Origin: Spirochaetales bacterium
GTDB lineage: Bacteria; Spirochaetota; Spirochaetia; JABMQR01
Direction: 5' to 3'
Assembly: GCA_018399255.1 (NCBI GenBank)
Contig: JAGYPA010000023.1
Location: 1-52,237 of the forward strand
DNA: 52,237 bases
Shown: positions 25,848 to 35,037 of the stretch, piece after piece
Position numbering within the stretch: the first letter of the stretch is position 1
How the letters are laid out: the number at the start of each line of letters is the position of its first letter
Position numbers and translations under genes: made by a program
Notes under the pieces: generated by a model
Database searches by the model: none
What the model was told of the DNA's origin: nothing
Seen by the model: only the letters and a program-made list of their open reading frames with translations

Positions 25848-26102
25848 ATGGGATCTTTCACGCTTCACGCACTTGATGATGAGCTGGATTATCAGCTTTC
25901 AATTGAGGCAAAACGACAAAAAAAAAGCAAGAATCAACTGGCTAAGGAAATTCTTGCCCGCCATCTCGGGATGCCCGACAAAAACGGTTCCTATGTAGAT
26001 GATTATTCAGAATTCTGCGGGCTGTGGAGTGCTGCAGAAGCAGCAGATTTCAATAGAATCCAGAAAGAAAATGACCGTATTGACGATGGGGAGTGGACCT
26101 GA
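25848..26102 (+). CDS. VapB/FitA-type ribbon-helix-helix antitoxin
   Basis: 84 residues. The N-terminus (SFTLHALDDELDYQLSIEA, then KRQKKSKNQLAKEIL) is an Arc/FitA-type ribbon-helix-helix. The acidic, Trp-containing C-terminus (WSAAEAADFNRI) is the kind that wraps the PIN toxin active site. Its TGA overlaps the vapC ATG by one base. GC resembles the core genes, unlike the first vapBC and mazEF. Expected to bind the direct repeats upstream. Confidence 0.82.
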   Translation: MGSFTLHALDDELDYQLSIEAKRQKKSKNQLAKEILARHLGMPDKNGSYVDDYSEFCGLWSAAEAADFNRIQKENDRIDDGEWT

Positions 26103-26488
26103 TGAAGCGACTCTTGCTGGACACCTCAGCATACTCGGCAATCATGGGAGGAGATCGCAAAATGGCCCTCCTGCTGAACACTTATCCAGTAATACTTATC
26201 AATCCTGTTGTTCTCGGAGAACTCTATGACGGTTTCGGTGCAGGCAGCAGAAAAGACAAAAACCTGGAAATTCTCAGCCGGTTCCTGGCAAAACCCCGCA
26301 CACAGATTGTACCGATCACCGCAGAAACTGCACTGTGGTTTGCTGAAGTTAAACGCATGCTTCGTATCAAAGGCCGCCCGATTCCCATCAATGATGTCTG
26401 GATTGCGGCCAGCGCCTTGGAGCATGGCGCCCACCTGCTCACACTCGATTCACATTTCAACGAGGTCGATGGTCTCCTGCGGCTCTGA
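26102..26488 (+). CDS. VapC/FitB-type PIN-domain toxin
   Basis: 128 residues from ATG 26102; a GTG at 26093 would add three. PIN acidic residues: Asp7 in LLLDTSAY, Glu in VVLGELYDGF, Asp in INDVWIAASA and Asp in LLTLDSHF. Length and motif order are typical for the FitB/VapC group of ribonucleases. The stop codon is part of a 17-18 bp tandem repeat that continues past the gene. Confidence 0.87.
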   Translation: MKRLLLDTSAYSAIMGGDRKMALLLNTYPVILINPVVLGELYDGFGAGSRKDKNLEILSRFLAKPRTQIVPITAETALWFAEVKRMLRIKGRPIPINDVWIAASALEHGAHLLTLDSHFNEVDGLLRL

Positions 26489-26522
26489 GGTTCCTGCGGC
26501 TCTGAGGATCCTGCGGCTCTGG
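26471..26522 (+). repeat. 17-18 bp tandem repeat spanning the vapC stop codon
   Basis: Units GGTCTCCTGCGGCTCTGA (26471-26488), GGTTCCTGCGGCTCTGA (26489-26505) and GGATCCTGCGGCTCTGG (26506-26522). The first encodes the last five residues and the TGA. Confidence 0.85.
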
Positions 26523-26546
26523 TCAACGATATTCTTACCTGAGTAT

Positions 26547-26711
26547 TCAGGTACAGCGAAACATATAACTGCATTCGTTGGTAAGCAGCGTGATATTTGT
26601 AAAGCCTTTGGCTATGAAATCCCCCGCAGCTGTGATGTCGGCTACGAGATCAGAAAAGTTGAGTCGAAGATAAAGCGAGGCCGGCCGAGGAAGCCGCGCC
26701 TTGAAAATTAA
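26547..26711 (+). other. Unrecognised coding remnant
   Basis: An open frame without its own start or ribosome-binding site ends at 26711 with a basic tail (KIKRGRPRKPRLEN) preceded by FVGKQRDICKAFGY. Cys/Arg-rich content and codon use suggest the 3' end of a former gene, but I cannot name it. It may equally be noise. Confidence 0.3.
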
Positions 26712-26738
26712 TAGTACAATTTGGTGCAAAACTCACGT

Positions 26739-27068
26739 TTAATCAACCAACATCTCTTTTAATGCATTTTTTACTTCTTCTATTTCTTTTTTCTTTATCT
26801 TTCCTAACCTTTTTATTAATCTCTTTCTATCCACAGTTCTTATCTGGTCTATAACTATCCACCCTTCTTTATTTTCGAAATCAACCTGAATTCTTGTGGG
26901 ATATTTATGTGATTTTTTGGTCATCGGAGCTATTATAACTGTTTGAATTGATTCATTCATTTCATTTGGTGATATTACCAGGCATGGACGCACTTTTTTT
27001 ATTTCATGCCCTATTGTGGGATCCAAATTTATCAAGAGAACATCGTATTGATTTATTACCATTCCCAT
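26739..27068 (-). CDS. mazF: MazF/PemK-type endoribonuclease toxin
   Basis: 109 residues; ATGs at 27068 and 27062 are both possible. The sequence QYDVLLINLDPTIGHEIKKV, then RPCLVIS, PMTKKSHKYPTRI and VIDQIRTVDRKRL are hallmarks of MazF toxins, which cleave mRNA or other RNA at short sequences. The conserved Arg (RPCLVIS) and Thr/Ser of the active site are present. It overlaps mazE by 13 bases. The operon is AT-rich relative to both neighbours, suggesting recent acquisition. Confidence 0.9.
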   Translation of the reverse strand: MGMVINQYDVLLINLDPTIGHEIKKVRPCLVISPNEMNESIQTVIIAPMTKKSHKYPTRIQVDFENKEGWIVIDQIRTVDRKRLIKRLGKIKKKEIEEVKNALKEMLVD

Positions 27069-27304
27069 TGAAAATCTGCCTGCTCGTCAAAATCATCAAT
27101 GATAATTTTATCATCACCATTATTATGCATATCTTTAAATGCTTTTTCCCAGTTTTCTCTAGGCTTCTTAATAACTGGTTTTAATAAAATCCCTTTGTCA
27201 TGTATTTCCAATTCTAGATTTTCTTCAATATTTAGTTGCTGTAGTATACTTTTAGGGATTCTTATTCCTCGAGAATTTCCAATAGGAATTACTGAAACTA
27301 ACAT
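27056..27304 (-). CDS. mazE: MazE-type AbrB/SpoVT-fold antitoxin
   Basis: 82 residues with GAGG seven bases before the ATG. The N-terminal AbrB/MazE fold reads VSVIPIGNSRGIRIPKSILQ (LNIEENLELEI next) and the acidic C-terminus (DDKIIIDDFDEQADFQWEW) should bind MazF. It is the first gene of the pair and lies behind a near-perfect promoter with an overlapping dyad, consistent with autoregulation. Confidence 0.9.
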   Translation of the reverse strand: MLVSVIPIGNSRGIRIPKSILQQLNIEENLELEIHDKGILLKPVIKKPRENWEKAFKDMHNNGDDKIIIDDFDEQADFQWEW

Positions 27305-27317
27305 AATTTGCCTCTTG

Positions 27318-27352
27318 ATGTAATTATATAGTTATTACATGCCTGCTGTCAA
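27318..27352 (-). promoter_or_regulatory. mazEF promoter with overlapping dyad operator
   Basis: On the minus strand, TTGACA (27352-27347), an 18-base spacer and TATAAT (27328-27323). A dyad ATGTAAT...ATTACAT (27318-27340) covers the -10, a likely MazE/MazEF operator. Confidence 0.8.
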
Positions 27353-27464
27353 TTCTTCTTTCTTGCCATGGATGGCAAGAAATTCTTCCTATCTGTTCGT
27401 GATTTCGTCTAACTTCCAGGCATATACGAAGTTGCGCCCGCTGACCCTGACTGAATTCCGCCTG

Positions 27465-27605
27465 CTCCTACTCGTGTGACTCATGTGTTTTTATCTCGGA
27501 CAAGGGGCTCCGGATCCCTCTCCGCAGCTTCTTACCCTCTAACGAATAACTGGCCTTCCTCCGGCTGCTCGCGGAACTTGTGCAAAGTCATCCGAGCTTA
27601 ACAGC
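27465..27605 (+). repeat. Paired CTCGTGGAAC repeat unit near mazEF
   Basis: CTACTCGTGTGACTCATGTG (27468) and GGCTGCTCGCGGAACTTGTG (27563) are direct arms about 97 bases apart, with ATCTCGGACA and ATCCGAGCTTAAC tails. Same unit as 24712-24845, here outside the inverted-repeat block. With the promoter it accounts for the gap 27305-27633. Confidence 0.75.
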
Positions 27606-27633
27606 TCCGCAGCCGGAGGCCGGAGGCCATAAA

Positions 27634-29310
27634 CTACACCAGCGGGTCGACGCTGAGGATCACGTCCTCTATCGAGGCGCCGGGAGCCACCATCGGAAGC
27701 GCGATATCGTCGATCGGGATTTCACAGTCGACTACCACCGGACCTCCCACGGCGAGGGCCTTGCGTATAACCTCTTCGGCATCATCGCCGGGCCCCATCC
27801 GCATGCCGGTTGCCCCGAAGGCTTCGGCCAGCTTAACCCAGTCAATAACATGGTCGAGCGTGGTTTCGGCATAGCGTCCATCGTAAAACAGGGTCTGCCA
27901 CTGCCGTACCATCCCGAGGGTATGGTTGTTCATAATCAGCACGACAATCGGGATATGATGCTTGGCAGCTGTCGCTATCTCCGTACAGTTCATCTGAAAG
28001 CTGCCGTCCCCGGAAAAACTGATTACCCGCTTGTCCGGCTGGCCAATCTGGGCCCCGATAGCGGCTCCCGTGCCGAAACCCATGGTTCCCAGACCGCCTG
28101 AAGTTACAAACCGGTGAGGTTTTGCGAATTTGTAAAACTGGGCAACCCACATCTGATGCTGGCCGACATCGGTAACAATAATCGCATCGTCACCAGCCAC
28201 ATCATGGACGGCAGAAATAATCTCTTTGGGCCGCTGATTCTCGATGGTTACCCGGATAGGGTACTTCTCCTTCCATGCGGCAACCTTTGCCAGCCAGTCG
28301 TCATGCAGAATCGGCTTGTCTATTGCGGCATTCAGGGCCTTGAGAACCTCCCGCACATCACCAATAACATAATGCTGCGTGGCAATGTTCTTGTTAATCT
28401 CGGCCGGATCCACATCAATCTGCAGCACCTTTGCCCCGGTGGCAAACCGGTCGGCCCGGCTGACTACCCGGTCACTGAAACGTGCCCCGATTACAATAAG
28501 CAGATCGCTCTGGGATACCGCCATGTTGGAAACCTTCGATCCGTGCATGCCGATCATCCCGGTGTAGAGATCCCCGGTTGCAGGATACCCTCCCTTGCCC
28601 ATCAGCGAAGACCCGACCGGGGCCTGAATTTTGTCGATAAACTCCTTCAGCTCCGCATCGGCCCAGGAACGTATCACCCCGCCGCCAATGTAGACGAACG
28701 GCTGCTTCGCCTCCCGGATCATCTCTATGGCCACAGCAAGATCATCTTTCTTGATATGGGTCCGGCGGACAACCTTTTCCGGCACCTTGCTCTCGTATTC
28801 GGCCTCCTGAATAGTGACATCCTTCGGGATATCGATCAGGACCGGACCGGGACGCCCCTCTCCGGCTATGTAAAAGGCTTCCCGGATAATATCGGCAAGC
28901 TTAGTGACATCCTTCACAATATAATTGTGCTTGGTAATAGGAATGGTAATGCCGGCAATATCAACCTCCTGGAAACTGTCCTTGCCAAGCAGGGAGACCG
29001 GCACATTCCCGGTAATGGCCACAATGGGAGAAGAGTCCATATAGGCAGTCGCGATACCCGTCACCAGGTTGGTAGCCCCCGGTCCCGATGTAGCAAAGCA
29101 GACGCCGACTTTGCCGGTAACACGGGCGTATCCGTCAGCGGCATGGGCAGCACCCTGCTCATGAGATGTTATAATATGACGGATATTTTTCTGCTGCTTA
29201 TATAATTCGTCGTAAATATTCAGTACCGCACCGCCCGGAAACCCGAAAATAGTGTCGACTCCCTGTTCTTTCAAGCATTCAATCAATATTTGCGCACCTT
29301 TCATTTTCAT
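27634..29310 (-). CDS. ilvB: Acetolactate synthase large (catalytic) subunit
   Basis: 558 residues. ThDP-enzyme hallmarks: FGFPGGAVLNIYDEL, catalytic Glu51 (SHEQGAAHAADGYAR), the central FAD-type domain and the ThDP/Mg motif GDGSF...NN at about 434-462. It condenses pyruvate with pyruvate (valine and leucine) or 2-oxobutyrate (isoleucine). It ends the operon, three bases after ilvD, with the ribosome-binding site GGAGG. The small subunit gene ilvN is at the other end of the operon, about 10 kb upstream. Confidence 0.96.
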   Translation of the reverse strand: MKMKGAQILIECLKEQGVDTIFGFPGGAVLNIYDELYKQQKNIRHIITSHEQGAAHAADGYARVTGKVGVCFATSGPGATNLVTGIATAYMDSSPIVAITGNVPVSLLGKDSFQEVDIAGITIPITKHNYIVKDVTKLADIIREAFYIAGEGRPGPVLIDIPKDVTIQEAEYESKVPEKVVRRTHIKKDDLAVAIEMIREAKQPFVYIGGGVIRSWADAELKEFIDKIQAPVGSSLMGKGGYPATGDLYTGMIGMHGSKVSNMAVSQSDLLIVIGARFSDRVVSRADRFATGAKVLQIDVDPAEINKNIATQHYVIGDVREVLKALNAAIDKPILHDDWLAKVAAWKEKYPIRVTIENQRPKEIISAVHDVAGDDAIIVTDVGQHQMWVAQFYKFAKPHRFVTSGGLGTMGFGTGAAIGAQIGQPDKRVISFSGDGSFQMNCTEIATAAKHHIPIVVLIMNNHTLGMVRQWQTLFYDGRYAETTLDHVIDWVKLAEAFGATGMRMGPGDDAEEVIRKALAVGGPVVVDCEIPIDDIALPMVAPGASIEDVILSVDPLV

Positions 29311-29313
29311 AGC

Positions 29314-31005
29314 CTAATCCTCCAGCCTTTGCGGCGATTGTGTGTTCCTGAATACTGCTCCGGTAGATGCCGAGGTAACCATTTCTGCGTACCGGGCGAG
29401 GTATCCGCTGCGCTGCTTCGGCTCGGGCGCTCTCCACGCCGTCCGCCGGGCATTCATCTCTTCTTCAGGTATATCGAGTTTTAGAATACCCCGATCTATA
29501 TCAATGGTTATGCTGTCCCCTTCCTGCACCAGGGCGATCGGGCCGCCCTCGGCTGCTTCGGGGGATATATGGCCGATGGATGCTCCCCGGGTTGCCCCGC
29601 TGAAGCGGCCGTCAGTCATAAGCGCTACATCCTTGTCCAGTCCCATTCCGGCAATTGCGGAAGTGGGAGAAAGCATCTCCTTCATGCCCGGTCCGCCCTT
29701 CGGCCCCTCGTAGCGGATAACCACAACATCCTTTTTGCGGATTTTCCCGCCCATGATAGCGGCTATGGCAGCATCCTCGGAATCGAAGACCCTTGCCGGT
29801 CCCTGGTGCTGCATCATCTCGGGCGCCACGGCCGACCGCTTTACCACCGCGCCGTCGGGAGCCAGATTTCCATAGAGAACGGCTATACCGCCGGAGGCGC
29901 TCCAAGGATTGTCGATCGGACGAATAACTTCGGGATCCAGATTGACTGCCTTGGCGATATTTTCCCCGACGGTCTTTCCGGTTACCGTAGGCAGGTCGAG
30001 GTGGAGCAGGTTCTTCTTCGAGAGCTCCTTGAGTACTGCGGATACGCCGCCTGCTGCATAGAGATCCTCGATGTGGTGAGCTCCCGCCGGAGCCAGGTGG
30101 CACAGATTCGGCGTTCTGGCACTGACAGCGTTTGCCTTGCTGATATCGAGCTGAACACCCGCCTCATGGGCGATCGCCGGCAGGTGGAGCATGCTGTTGG
30201 TGCTGCAACCGAGAGCCATATCGGCGGTCAGGGCATTCTCGAAAGCCCGTTCGTTCATAATATCGCGTGGCAGGAGCTGTTTCTCGAGCACCTCCATAAC
30301 CGCGTAGCCGGCATCCTTGGCCAACCGGTCGCGGGCGGCATAGACGGCCGGAATCGTACCGTTGCCCGGCAGTCCCATCCCGAGAACCTCGGTCAGGATA
30401 TTCATGCTGTTAGCCGTGAACATCCCCGAACAGGAACCGCAGGTGGGACAGGCGGAATCTTCGTAGAGACTCAGCTCCTCATCACTCATTTTTCCCACCG
30501 AATGGGCTCCTACCGCCTCAAATACGTTGGATAGGCTGATGGCTTTGCCTCCGGGAAGTTTGCCGGCCAGCATGGGACCGCCGCTGACGAACACCGTTGG
30601 AATATTGATGCGGGCAGCGGCCATCAGCATTCCCGGTACGATCTTGTCGCAGTTGGGAACCATCACGATGGCATCAAAGGCGTGCCCGTTAACCATAATC
30701 TCGATGGAATCGGCTATCAGCTCCCGACTAGGCAGGGAGTAGTTCATCCCGGCATGTCCCATGGCTATGCCGTCGCAGACGCCGATGGTCGGAATCTCGA
30801 TCGGGGTCCCGCCGGCCGAGCGGACTCCCGCTTTTACCGCATCGACGATGCGGTCGAGATGCACGTGCCCGGGAATAATTCCATTCTTGGAATTGACCAC
30901 CGCGATCAGCGGCTGACCTATTTCACGGTCATTCAGGCCGAGGGCTTTCATCAGGGATCGATGCGGAGCTCTTTCCACTCCGAGTTTGGCTTTATCGCTT
31001 CTCAT
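29314..31005 (-). CDS. ilvD: Dihydroxy-acid dehydratase
   Basis: 563 residues from ATG 31005, chosen for AAAGGAGC upstream; an earlier start at 31053 would cover it. IlvD/Edd signatures: cluster cysteines in [10 protein letters not shown] and [19 protein letters not shown], and the conserved [16 protein letters not shown] near the C-terminus. It is an Fe-S enzyme making the 2-oxo acids for valine and isoleucine. It lies between ilvE and ilvB in the operon. Confidence 0.96.
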   Translation of the reverse strand: MRSDKAKLGVERAPHRSLMKALGLNDREIGQPLIAVVNSKNGIIPGHVHLDRIVDAVKAGVRSAGGTPIEIPTIGVCDGIAMGHAGMNYSLPSRELIADSIEIMVNGHAFDAIVMVPNCDKIVPGMLMAAARINIPTVFVSGGPMLAGKLPGGKAISLSNVFEAVGAHSVGKMSDEELSLYEDSACPTCGSCSGMFTANSMNILTEVLGMGLPGNGTIPAVYAARDRLAKDAGYAVMEVLEKQLLPRDIMNERAFENALTADMALGCSTNSMLHLPAIAHEAGVQLDISKANAVSARTPNLCHLAPAGAHHIEDLYAAGGVSAVLKELSKKNLLHLDLPTVTGKTVGENIAKAVNLDPEVIRPIDNPWSASGGIAVLYGNLAPDGAVVKRSAVAPEMMQHQGPARVFDSEDAAIAAIMGGKIRKKDVVVIRYEGPKGGPGMKEMLSPTSAIAGMGLDKDVALMTDGRFSGATRGASIGHISPEAAEGGPIALVQEGDSITIDIDRGILKLDIPEEEMNARRTAWRAPEPKQRSGYLARYAEMVTSASTGAVFRNTQSPQRLED

Positions 31006-31102
31006 ACACGTGCTCCTTTCTACGCTTCCGTACGCTGTTTCCTTACACTGCAATATACTGCTGCCGTAGGCTGCTTCATCTTGTTCAGCGCACAGTTGAA
31101 CT

Positions 31103-31987
31103 CTATATCTTCGTGCCGGAACTCTCTTCCCGGGTATGGGCCTGGAAAAGCGCCAGCAGCGCTTTGGTCACCGGTCCCGCCTTGCCGGTTCCGATAACCT
31201 TGCCGTCAATTTCGGTCACTGCAATCAGCTCGGCTGCCGTTCCGGTCAGAAAACACTCGTCGGCAGTAACCAGATTGAAAACGGTAAATTCCTTCTCCCG
31301 CACCGTATAGCCGTTCTTCTCTGCCAGCTCAATTACCGTACTGCGGGTTATCCCCTCGAGAATTCCCAGATGAATCGGCGGGGTCCAGATTTCCCCCTTG
31401 CGGACAATGTAAATATTATCTGCGGTGCACTCGGCTACCAGCCCGTCCTCGGTAAGCATCAGGGCTTCGGCGGCACCGACCCGGTCGGCCTCGATGCGGG
31501 CAAGAATATTATTGAGATAGTTGAGCGACTTGATCTGCGGATCAATAATAGTTGCTTTGTTGCGCCGCTGGGTCGCCGTCATAATATTGAGCCCTTTTTC
31601 GTAGAGTTCGGCCGGATAGAGGGTAATCGTTGCCGCAATACAGAATACCGTCGGCTTCGGACACTTTTTCGGGGAAAGTCCCAGATCGCCGCGGCCGCGG
31701 GTAACCACCAGACGGATATAGCCGTCGGCAATCCCGTTCTTCCTGCAGGATTCCAGCACAACCTCTCCCATCTCCTCCTTGCTGAGCGGAATATCCAGGG
31801 CAATCGCCTTCGCGGCATTGTAGAGCCGGTCCATATGCTCATCCAGCTTGAAAACCCGTCCGTTATAGGCCCGGATGCCCTCAAAAATACCGTCACCGTA
31901 GAGCAGACCGTGATCATAAACCGAAACTTTTGCATCCGCAGAATCTACGAAAGACCCGTCAATATATATCCACTGTTTTTCCGCCAT
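31103..31987 (-). CDS. ilvE: Branched-chain amino acid aminotransferase
   Basis: 294 residues, class IV PLP aminotransferase. [20 protein letters not shown] at the start, PLP lysine Lys153 in [14 protein letters not shown], and a phosphate-binding segment ([13 protein letters not shown]). It performs the last step for leucine, isoleucine and valine. It follows leuB, from which a 16-bp tandem-repeat array separates it. Confidence 0.95.
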   Translation of the reverse strand: MAEKQWIYIDGSFVDSADAKVSVYDHGLLYGDGIFEGIRAYNGRVFKLDEHMDRLYNAAKAIALDIPLSKEEMGEVVLESCRKNGIADGYIRLVVTRGRGDLGLSPKKCPKPTVFCIAATITLYPAELYEKGLNIMTATQRRNKATIIDPQIKSLNYLNNILARIEADRVGAAEALMLTEDGLVAECTADNIYIVRKGEIWTPPIHLGILEGITRSTVIELAEKNGYTVREKEFTVFNLVTADECFLTGTAAELIAVTEIDGKVIGTGKAGPVTKALLALFQAHTREESSGTKI

Positions 31988-32057
31988 ACCTCAACCTCTC
32001 CTTTCAGCCCGATGCATCAGCGAATTTTACGCAGTGCACCGACGGCAGTATTTTGTA

Positions 32058-32153
32058 TCAAAATTCCAAAACCTCAAAATTCCAAAACCTCAAAATTCCA
32101 AAACCTTAAAACCTCAAAACCTTAAAACCTCAAGACCTTAAAACCTCAAAACC
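32058..32153. repeat. 16-bp tandem repeat of two unit types between leuB and ilvE
   Basis: Three exact units TCAAAATTCCAAAACC (32058, 32074, 32090) then three units TTAAAACCTCAAAACC (32106, 32122 with one change, 32138). The array ends six bases past the leuB stop codon. Confidence 0.92.
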
Positions 32154-32159
32154 CGGAAT

Positions 32160-33245
32160 CTACGCCGAAACAAGCGCATCCCGGATCAGTTTTCCCATTT
32201 CACGCGTTCCGGTAAGCTTCTCACCCTTCCCCTCGCGGATAATGTCGCCGGTCCGGGAGGGCCCCTTGAGCACCGCGGCAACAGCAGCCTCCACCGCATC
32301 GGCTTCCGCTGAGAGCTCGAAAGTATAACGCAGCATCATGGCCGCCGAAAGTATCGCGGCAATCGGGTTGGCCTTATCCTGCCCGGCAATATCGGGAGCG
32401 GAACCGTGCACCGGCTCGTACATACCGAAACTGCCCTCCCCGAGACTAGCCGAGGGCAGCATACCGATGGAACCGGTAATCATGCTCGCCTCATCGGAAA
32501 GAATATCCCCGAACATGTTGGACGTCACGATGACATCAAACTGGTGCGGATTACGTACCAGCTGCATGGCGGCATTATCGACATACATATGGTTCAGCTC
32601 GACTTCCGGAAAATCGCGGGCCACCTTCTCCACCGTTGCCCGCCACAGACGGGAACTCTCGAGAATATTGGCCTTGTCGACACTGGTAACCTTTTTCGAA
32701 CGCTTCATCGCAATGGAGAATGAGAGCCGTGCAATCCGTTCCACCTCCGGAACCGAATACGCCATGGTATCCCAGGCCCGAGTTCCCGAAGCAAGCTCCT
32801 CGCTGCCCCGGTCCCCGAAATAGATGCCGCCGGTAAGCTCCCGCACCACATAGATATCGAGCCCCTCGCCGATAATATCGGACCTGAGGGGACAGGCATC
32901 CTTCAGCTCCTCGAAAAGAATAGCCGGACGCAGATTGGCAAAAAGCCCGAGGCCCGAACGAAGCCCGAGCAGAGCCTGTTCGGGACGCCGGCTGCCCGCC
33001 AGATTATCCCACTGCGGCCCGCCGACAGCGCCGAGCAGAACGGCATCGCTCTCCTTGCAGACAGCCAGGGTCCTTGCGGGCAGGGGAACCCCTTCCGCAT
33101 CCAGGGCAGCACCGCCGGCCAGCAGCTCGGTATACTTGAAAGAATGGCCATACAGCTCGCCAATCCGGTCAAGCACCTGCAGCGTCTCGTCAATAATATC
33201 GGGTCCGATCCCGTCCCCGGGAATAACAGCAATAGCGTAGTCCAT
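32160..33245 (-). CDS. leuB: 3-isopropylmalate dehydrogenase
   Basis: 361 residues. It oxidises and decarboxylates 3-isopropylmalate with [13 protein letters not shown] at the start, [13 protein letters not shown], the substrate-loop [13 protein letters not shown], and [20 protein letters not shown] with the metal-binding Asp residues upstream (DEASMITGS). Its ATG overlaps the leuD TGA by one base, so translation is coupled. It may also act on citramalate-derived erythro-3-methylmalate in isoleucine synthesis (family knowledge). Confidence 0.96.
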   Translation of the reverse strand: MDYAIAVIPGDGIGPDIIDETLQVLDRIGELYGHSFKYTELLAGGAALDAEGVPLPARTLAVCKESDAVLLGAVGGPQWDNLAGSRRPEQALLGLRSGLGLFANLRPAILFEELKDACPLRSDIIGEGLDIYVVRELTGGIYFGDRGSEELASGTRAWDTMAYSVPEVERIARLSFSIAMKRSKKVTSVDKANILESSRLWRATVEKVARDFPEVELNHMYVDNAAMQLVRNPHQFDVIVTSNMFGDILSDEASMITGSIGMLPSASLGEGSFGMYEPVHGSAPDIAGQDKANPIAAILSAAMMLRYTFELSAEADAVEAAVAAVLKGPSRTGDIIREGKGEKLTGTREMGKLIRDALVSA

Positions 33246-33739
33246 CAGGCCATCCCTCCCTGCTTGATATAGTTAATCAGCCCGTCAGCAGCGATAATCT
33301 CCTGCATGAAACCGGGAAACGGTTCGGCCGTCCAGCTCTCACCGGTGGTCTTGTTTACAATGACGCCGGTGGAAAAATCGACCTCAACCTCATCCCCGCT
33401 GCGAATCCCGGCAGCCGCTTCGGGACTTTCGAGAATGGGCAGACCGATATTGATAGAATTCCGATAGAATATCCGGGCAAAGGTGGCTGCAATAACACAC
33501 GCGATACCGGAAGCCTTGATGGCAATCGGGGCATGTTCCCGCGACGAACCGCAGCCGAAATTCTTGTCGGCCGCCATAATATCGCCGGCCTTGACCTTGC
33601 TGATAAAATCGGCATCGATATCTTCCATACAGTGGGCGGCCAGTTCCGCCGGGTCCGAGGTATTCAGGTGACGGGCCGGAATGATGACATCGGTATCCAC
33701 ATTGCTGCCGTACTTAAAAACTGTTCCTTGTGCTTTCAT
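33245..33739 (-). CDS. leuD: 3-isopropylmalate dehydratase small subunit
   Basis: 164 residues, matching the short LeuD type that pairs with the about 420-residue LeuC. It carries the [13 protein letters not shown] segment and [13 protein letters not shown], which form the substrate-specificity loop. Start ATG has GGAGGAAC upstream. It sits between leuC and leuB, coupled to leuB. Confidence 0.95.
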   Translation of the reverse strand: MKAQGTVFKYGSNVDTDVIIPARHLNTSDPAELAAHCMEDIDADFISKVKAGDIMAADKNFGCGSSREHAPIAIKASGIACVIAATFARIFYRNSINIGLPILESPEAAAGIRSGDEVEVDFSTGVIVNKTTGESWTAEPFPGFMQEIIAADGLINYIKQGGMA

Positions 33740-33754
33740 CTTGTTCCTCCCGCC

Positions 33755-35020
33755 TTACGCGTCAAGCCCTTCCGGGCTGGTTATTTTTCCAGTGAGCGCC
33801 GATGCCGCGGCAACCGCCGGGCTGGCCAGATAGACCTCCGATCCGGGATGGCCCATGCGGCCGACAAAGTTCCGGTTAGTCGTGCTGACTGCCCGCTCTC
33901 CCTTGGCCAGAATTCCCATATGCCCGCCGAGGCAGGGTCCGCAGGTAGGGGTGCTGAAAATCGCCCCGGCCTCGACAATGTCCTTTATCAGCCCCTCTTC
34001 CAGGGCCTGCAGGTAGATTTTCTGCGTAGCGGGAATAACGATAACCCGGATCCCTTTAGCCACCTTCCGCCCCTTGAGAATCCCGGCAGCCATGCGGATA
34101 TCGCCGATCCAGCCGTTGGTGCAGGAACCGATAACCACCTGGTCGATAACAACCTCCCCCACCTCATCGATCGTCCGCGTATTGTCGGGCAGGTGCGGAA
34201 AGGCCACCGTCGGCCGGATCGTACTGAGATCGATCGTATACACTTCGTCGTATTCGGCATCGGCATCGGCTTCGTGAACCGTGAACTCCTTGGTGGAATG
34301 ATCGGCTATATAGGCCAGCGTCTGCTCGTCAACGGCAAATATCCCATTTTTCGCCCCGGCTTCGATCGCCATATTGGCCATCGTGAACCGATCCTCCATA
34401 CCCAGATGCTGCAGCCCCTCACCGGAATACTCCATAGATTGATAGAGCGCCCCGTCGACCCCGATCTTCCCGATAATGTGCAGAATAACATCCTTGCCGC
34501 TCACCCATTTGCCGGGCTTGCCGACCAGATTGAACTTGATAGCCGAGGGAACCTTGAACCAGGCTTTCCCGGTAGCCATGCCGGCAGCCATGTCGGTGCT
34601 GCCGACTCCTGTCGAGAAGGCGCCGAGGGCTCCGTAGGTGCAGGTGTGCGAATCAGCCCCGATAACCAGATGCCCGGTGGTCACCAGCCCCTTCTCGGGC
34701 AGCAGGGCATGCTCGATCCCCATCTCGCCCACCTCGAAATAGTTCTCGATATCCTTTTCACGGGCAAATTCGCGGATATACCGGCACTGCTCGGCCGCTT
34801 TTATATCCTTGTTCGGAACAAAATGATCCGGCACAATGGCTACTTTGGCCTTGTCAAAGACCGCATCGATCCCGATTTTCCGGAATTCGGTTACCGCCAC
34901 GGGGGTGGTTATGTCATTGCCCAGCACCAGATCGACATTGGCCAGGATCAACTGTCCAGCCCGGACGCTCTCAAGTCCGGCATGCGCTGCAAGGACCTTC
35001 TGTGTCATCGTCATTCCCAT
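33755..35020 (-). CDS. leuC: 3-isopropylmalate dehydratase large subunit
   Basis: 421 residues from ATG 35020 with AGGAG six bases before; a GTG at 35023 is adjacent. Aconitase-fold Fe-S enzyme with cluster cysteines in [13 protein letters not shown] and [11 protein letters not shown]. The length fits the shorter archaeal-like LeuC class. It isomerises 2- to 3-isopropylmalate and probably also converts citramalate. Directly downstream of cimA. Confidence 0.95.
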   Translation of the reverse strand: MGMTMTQKVLAAHAGLESVRAGQLILANVDLVLGNDITTPVAVTEFRKIGIDAVFDKAKVAIVPDHFVPNKDIKAAEQCRYIREFAREKDIENYFEVGEMGIEHALLPEKGLVTTGHLVIGADSHTCTYGALGAFSTGVGSTDMAAGMATGKAWFKVPSAIKFNLVGKPGKWVSGKDVILHIIGKIGVDGALYQSMEYSGEGLQHLGMEDRFTMANMAIEAGAKNGIFAVDEQTLAYIADHSTKEFTVHEADADAEYDEVYTIDLSTIRPTVAFPHLPDNTRTIDEVGEVVIDQVVIGSCTNGWIGDIRMAAGILKGRKVAKGIRVIVIPATQKIYLQALEEGLIKDIVEAGAIFSTPTCGPCLGGHMGILAKGERAVSTTNRNFVGRMGHPGSEVYLASPAVAAASALTGKITSPEGLDA

Positions 35021-35037
35021 CACATTCTCCTACATCT

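Noticed and set aside
22721..27605. Integron attC array
   Set aside because: No integrase in the window and no clean GTTRRRY/RYYYAAC cores; kept only as a hypothesis for the arms.
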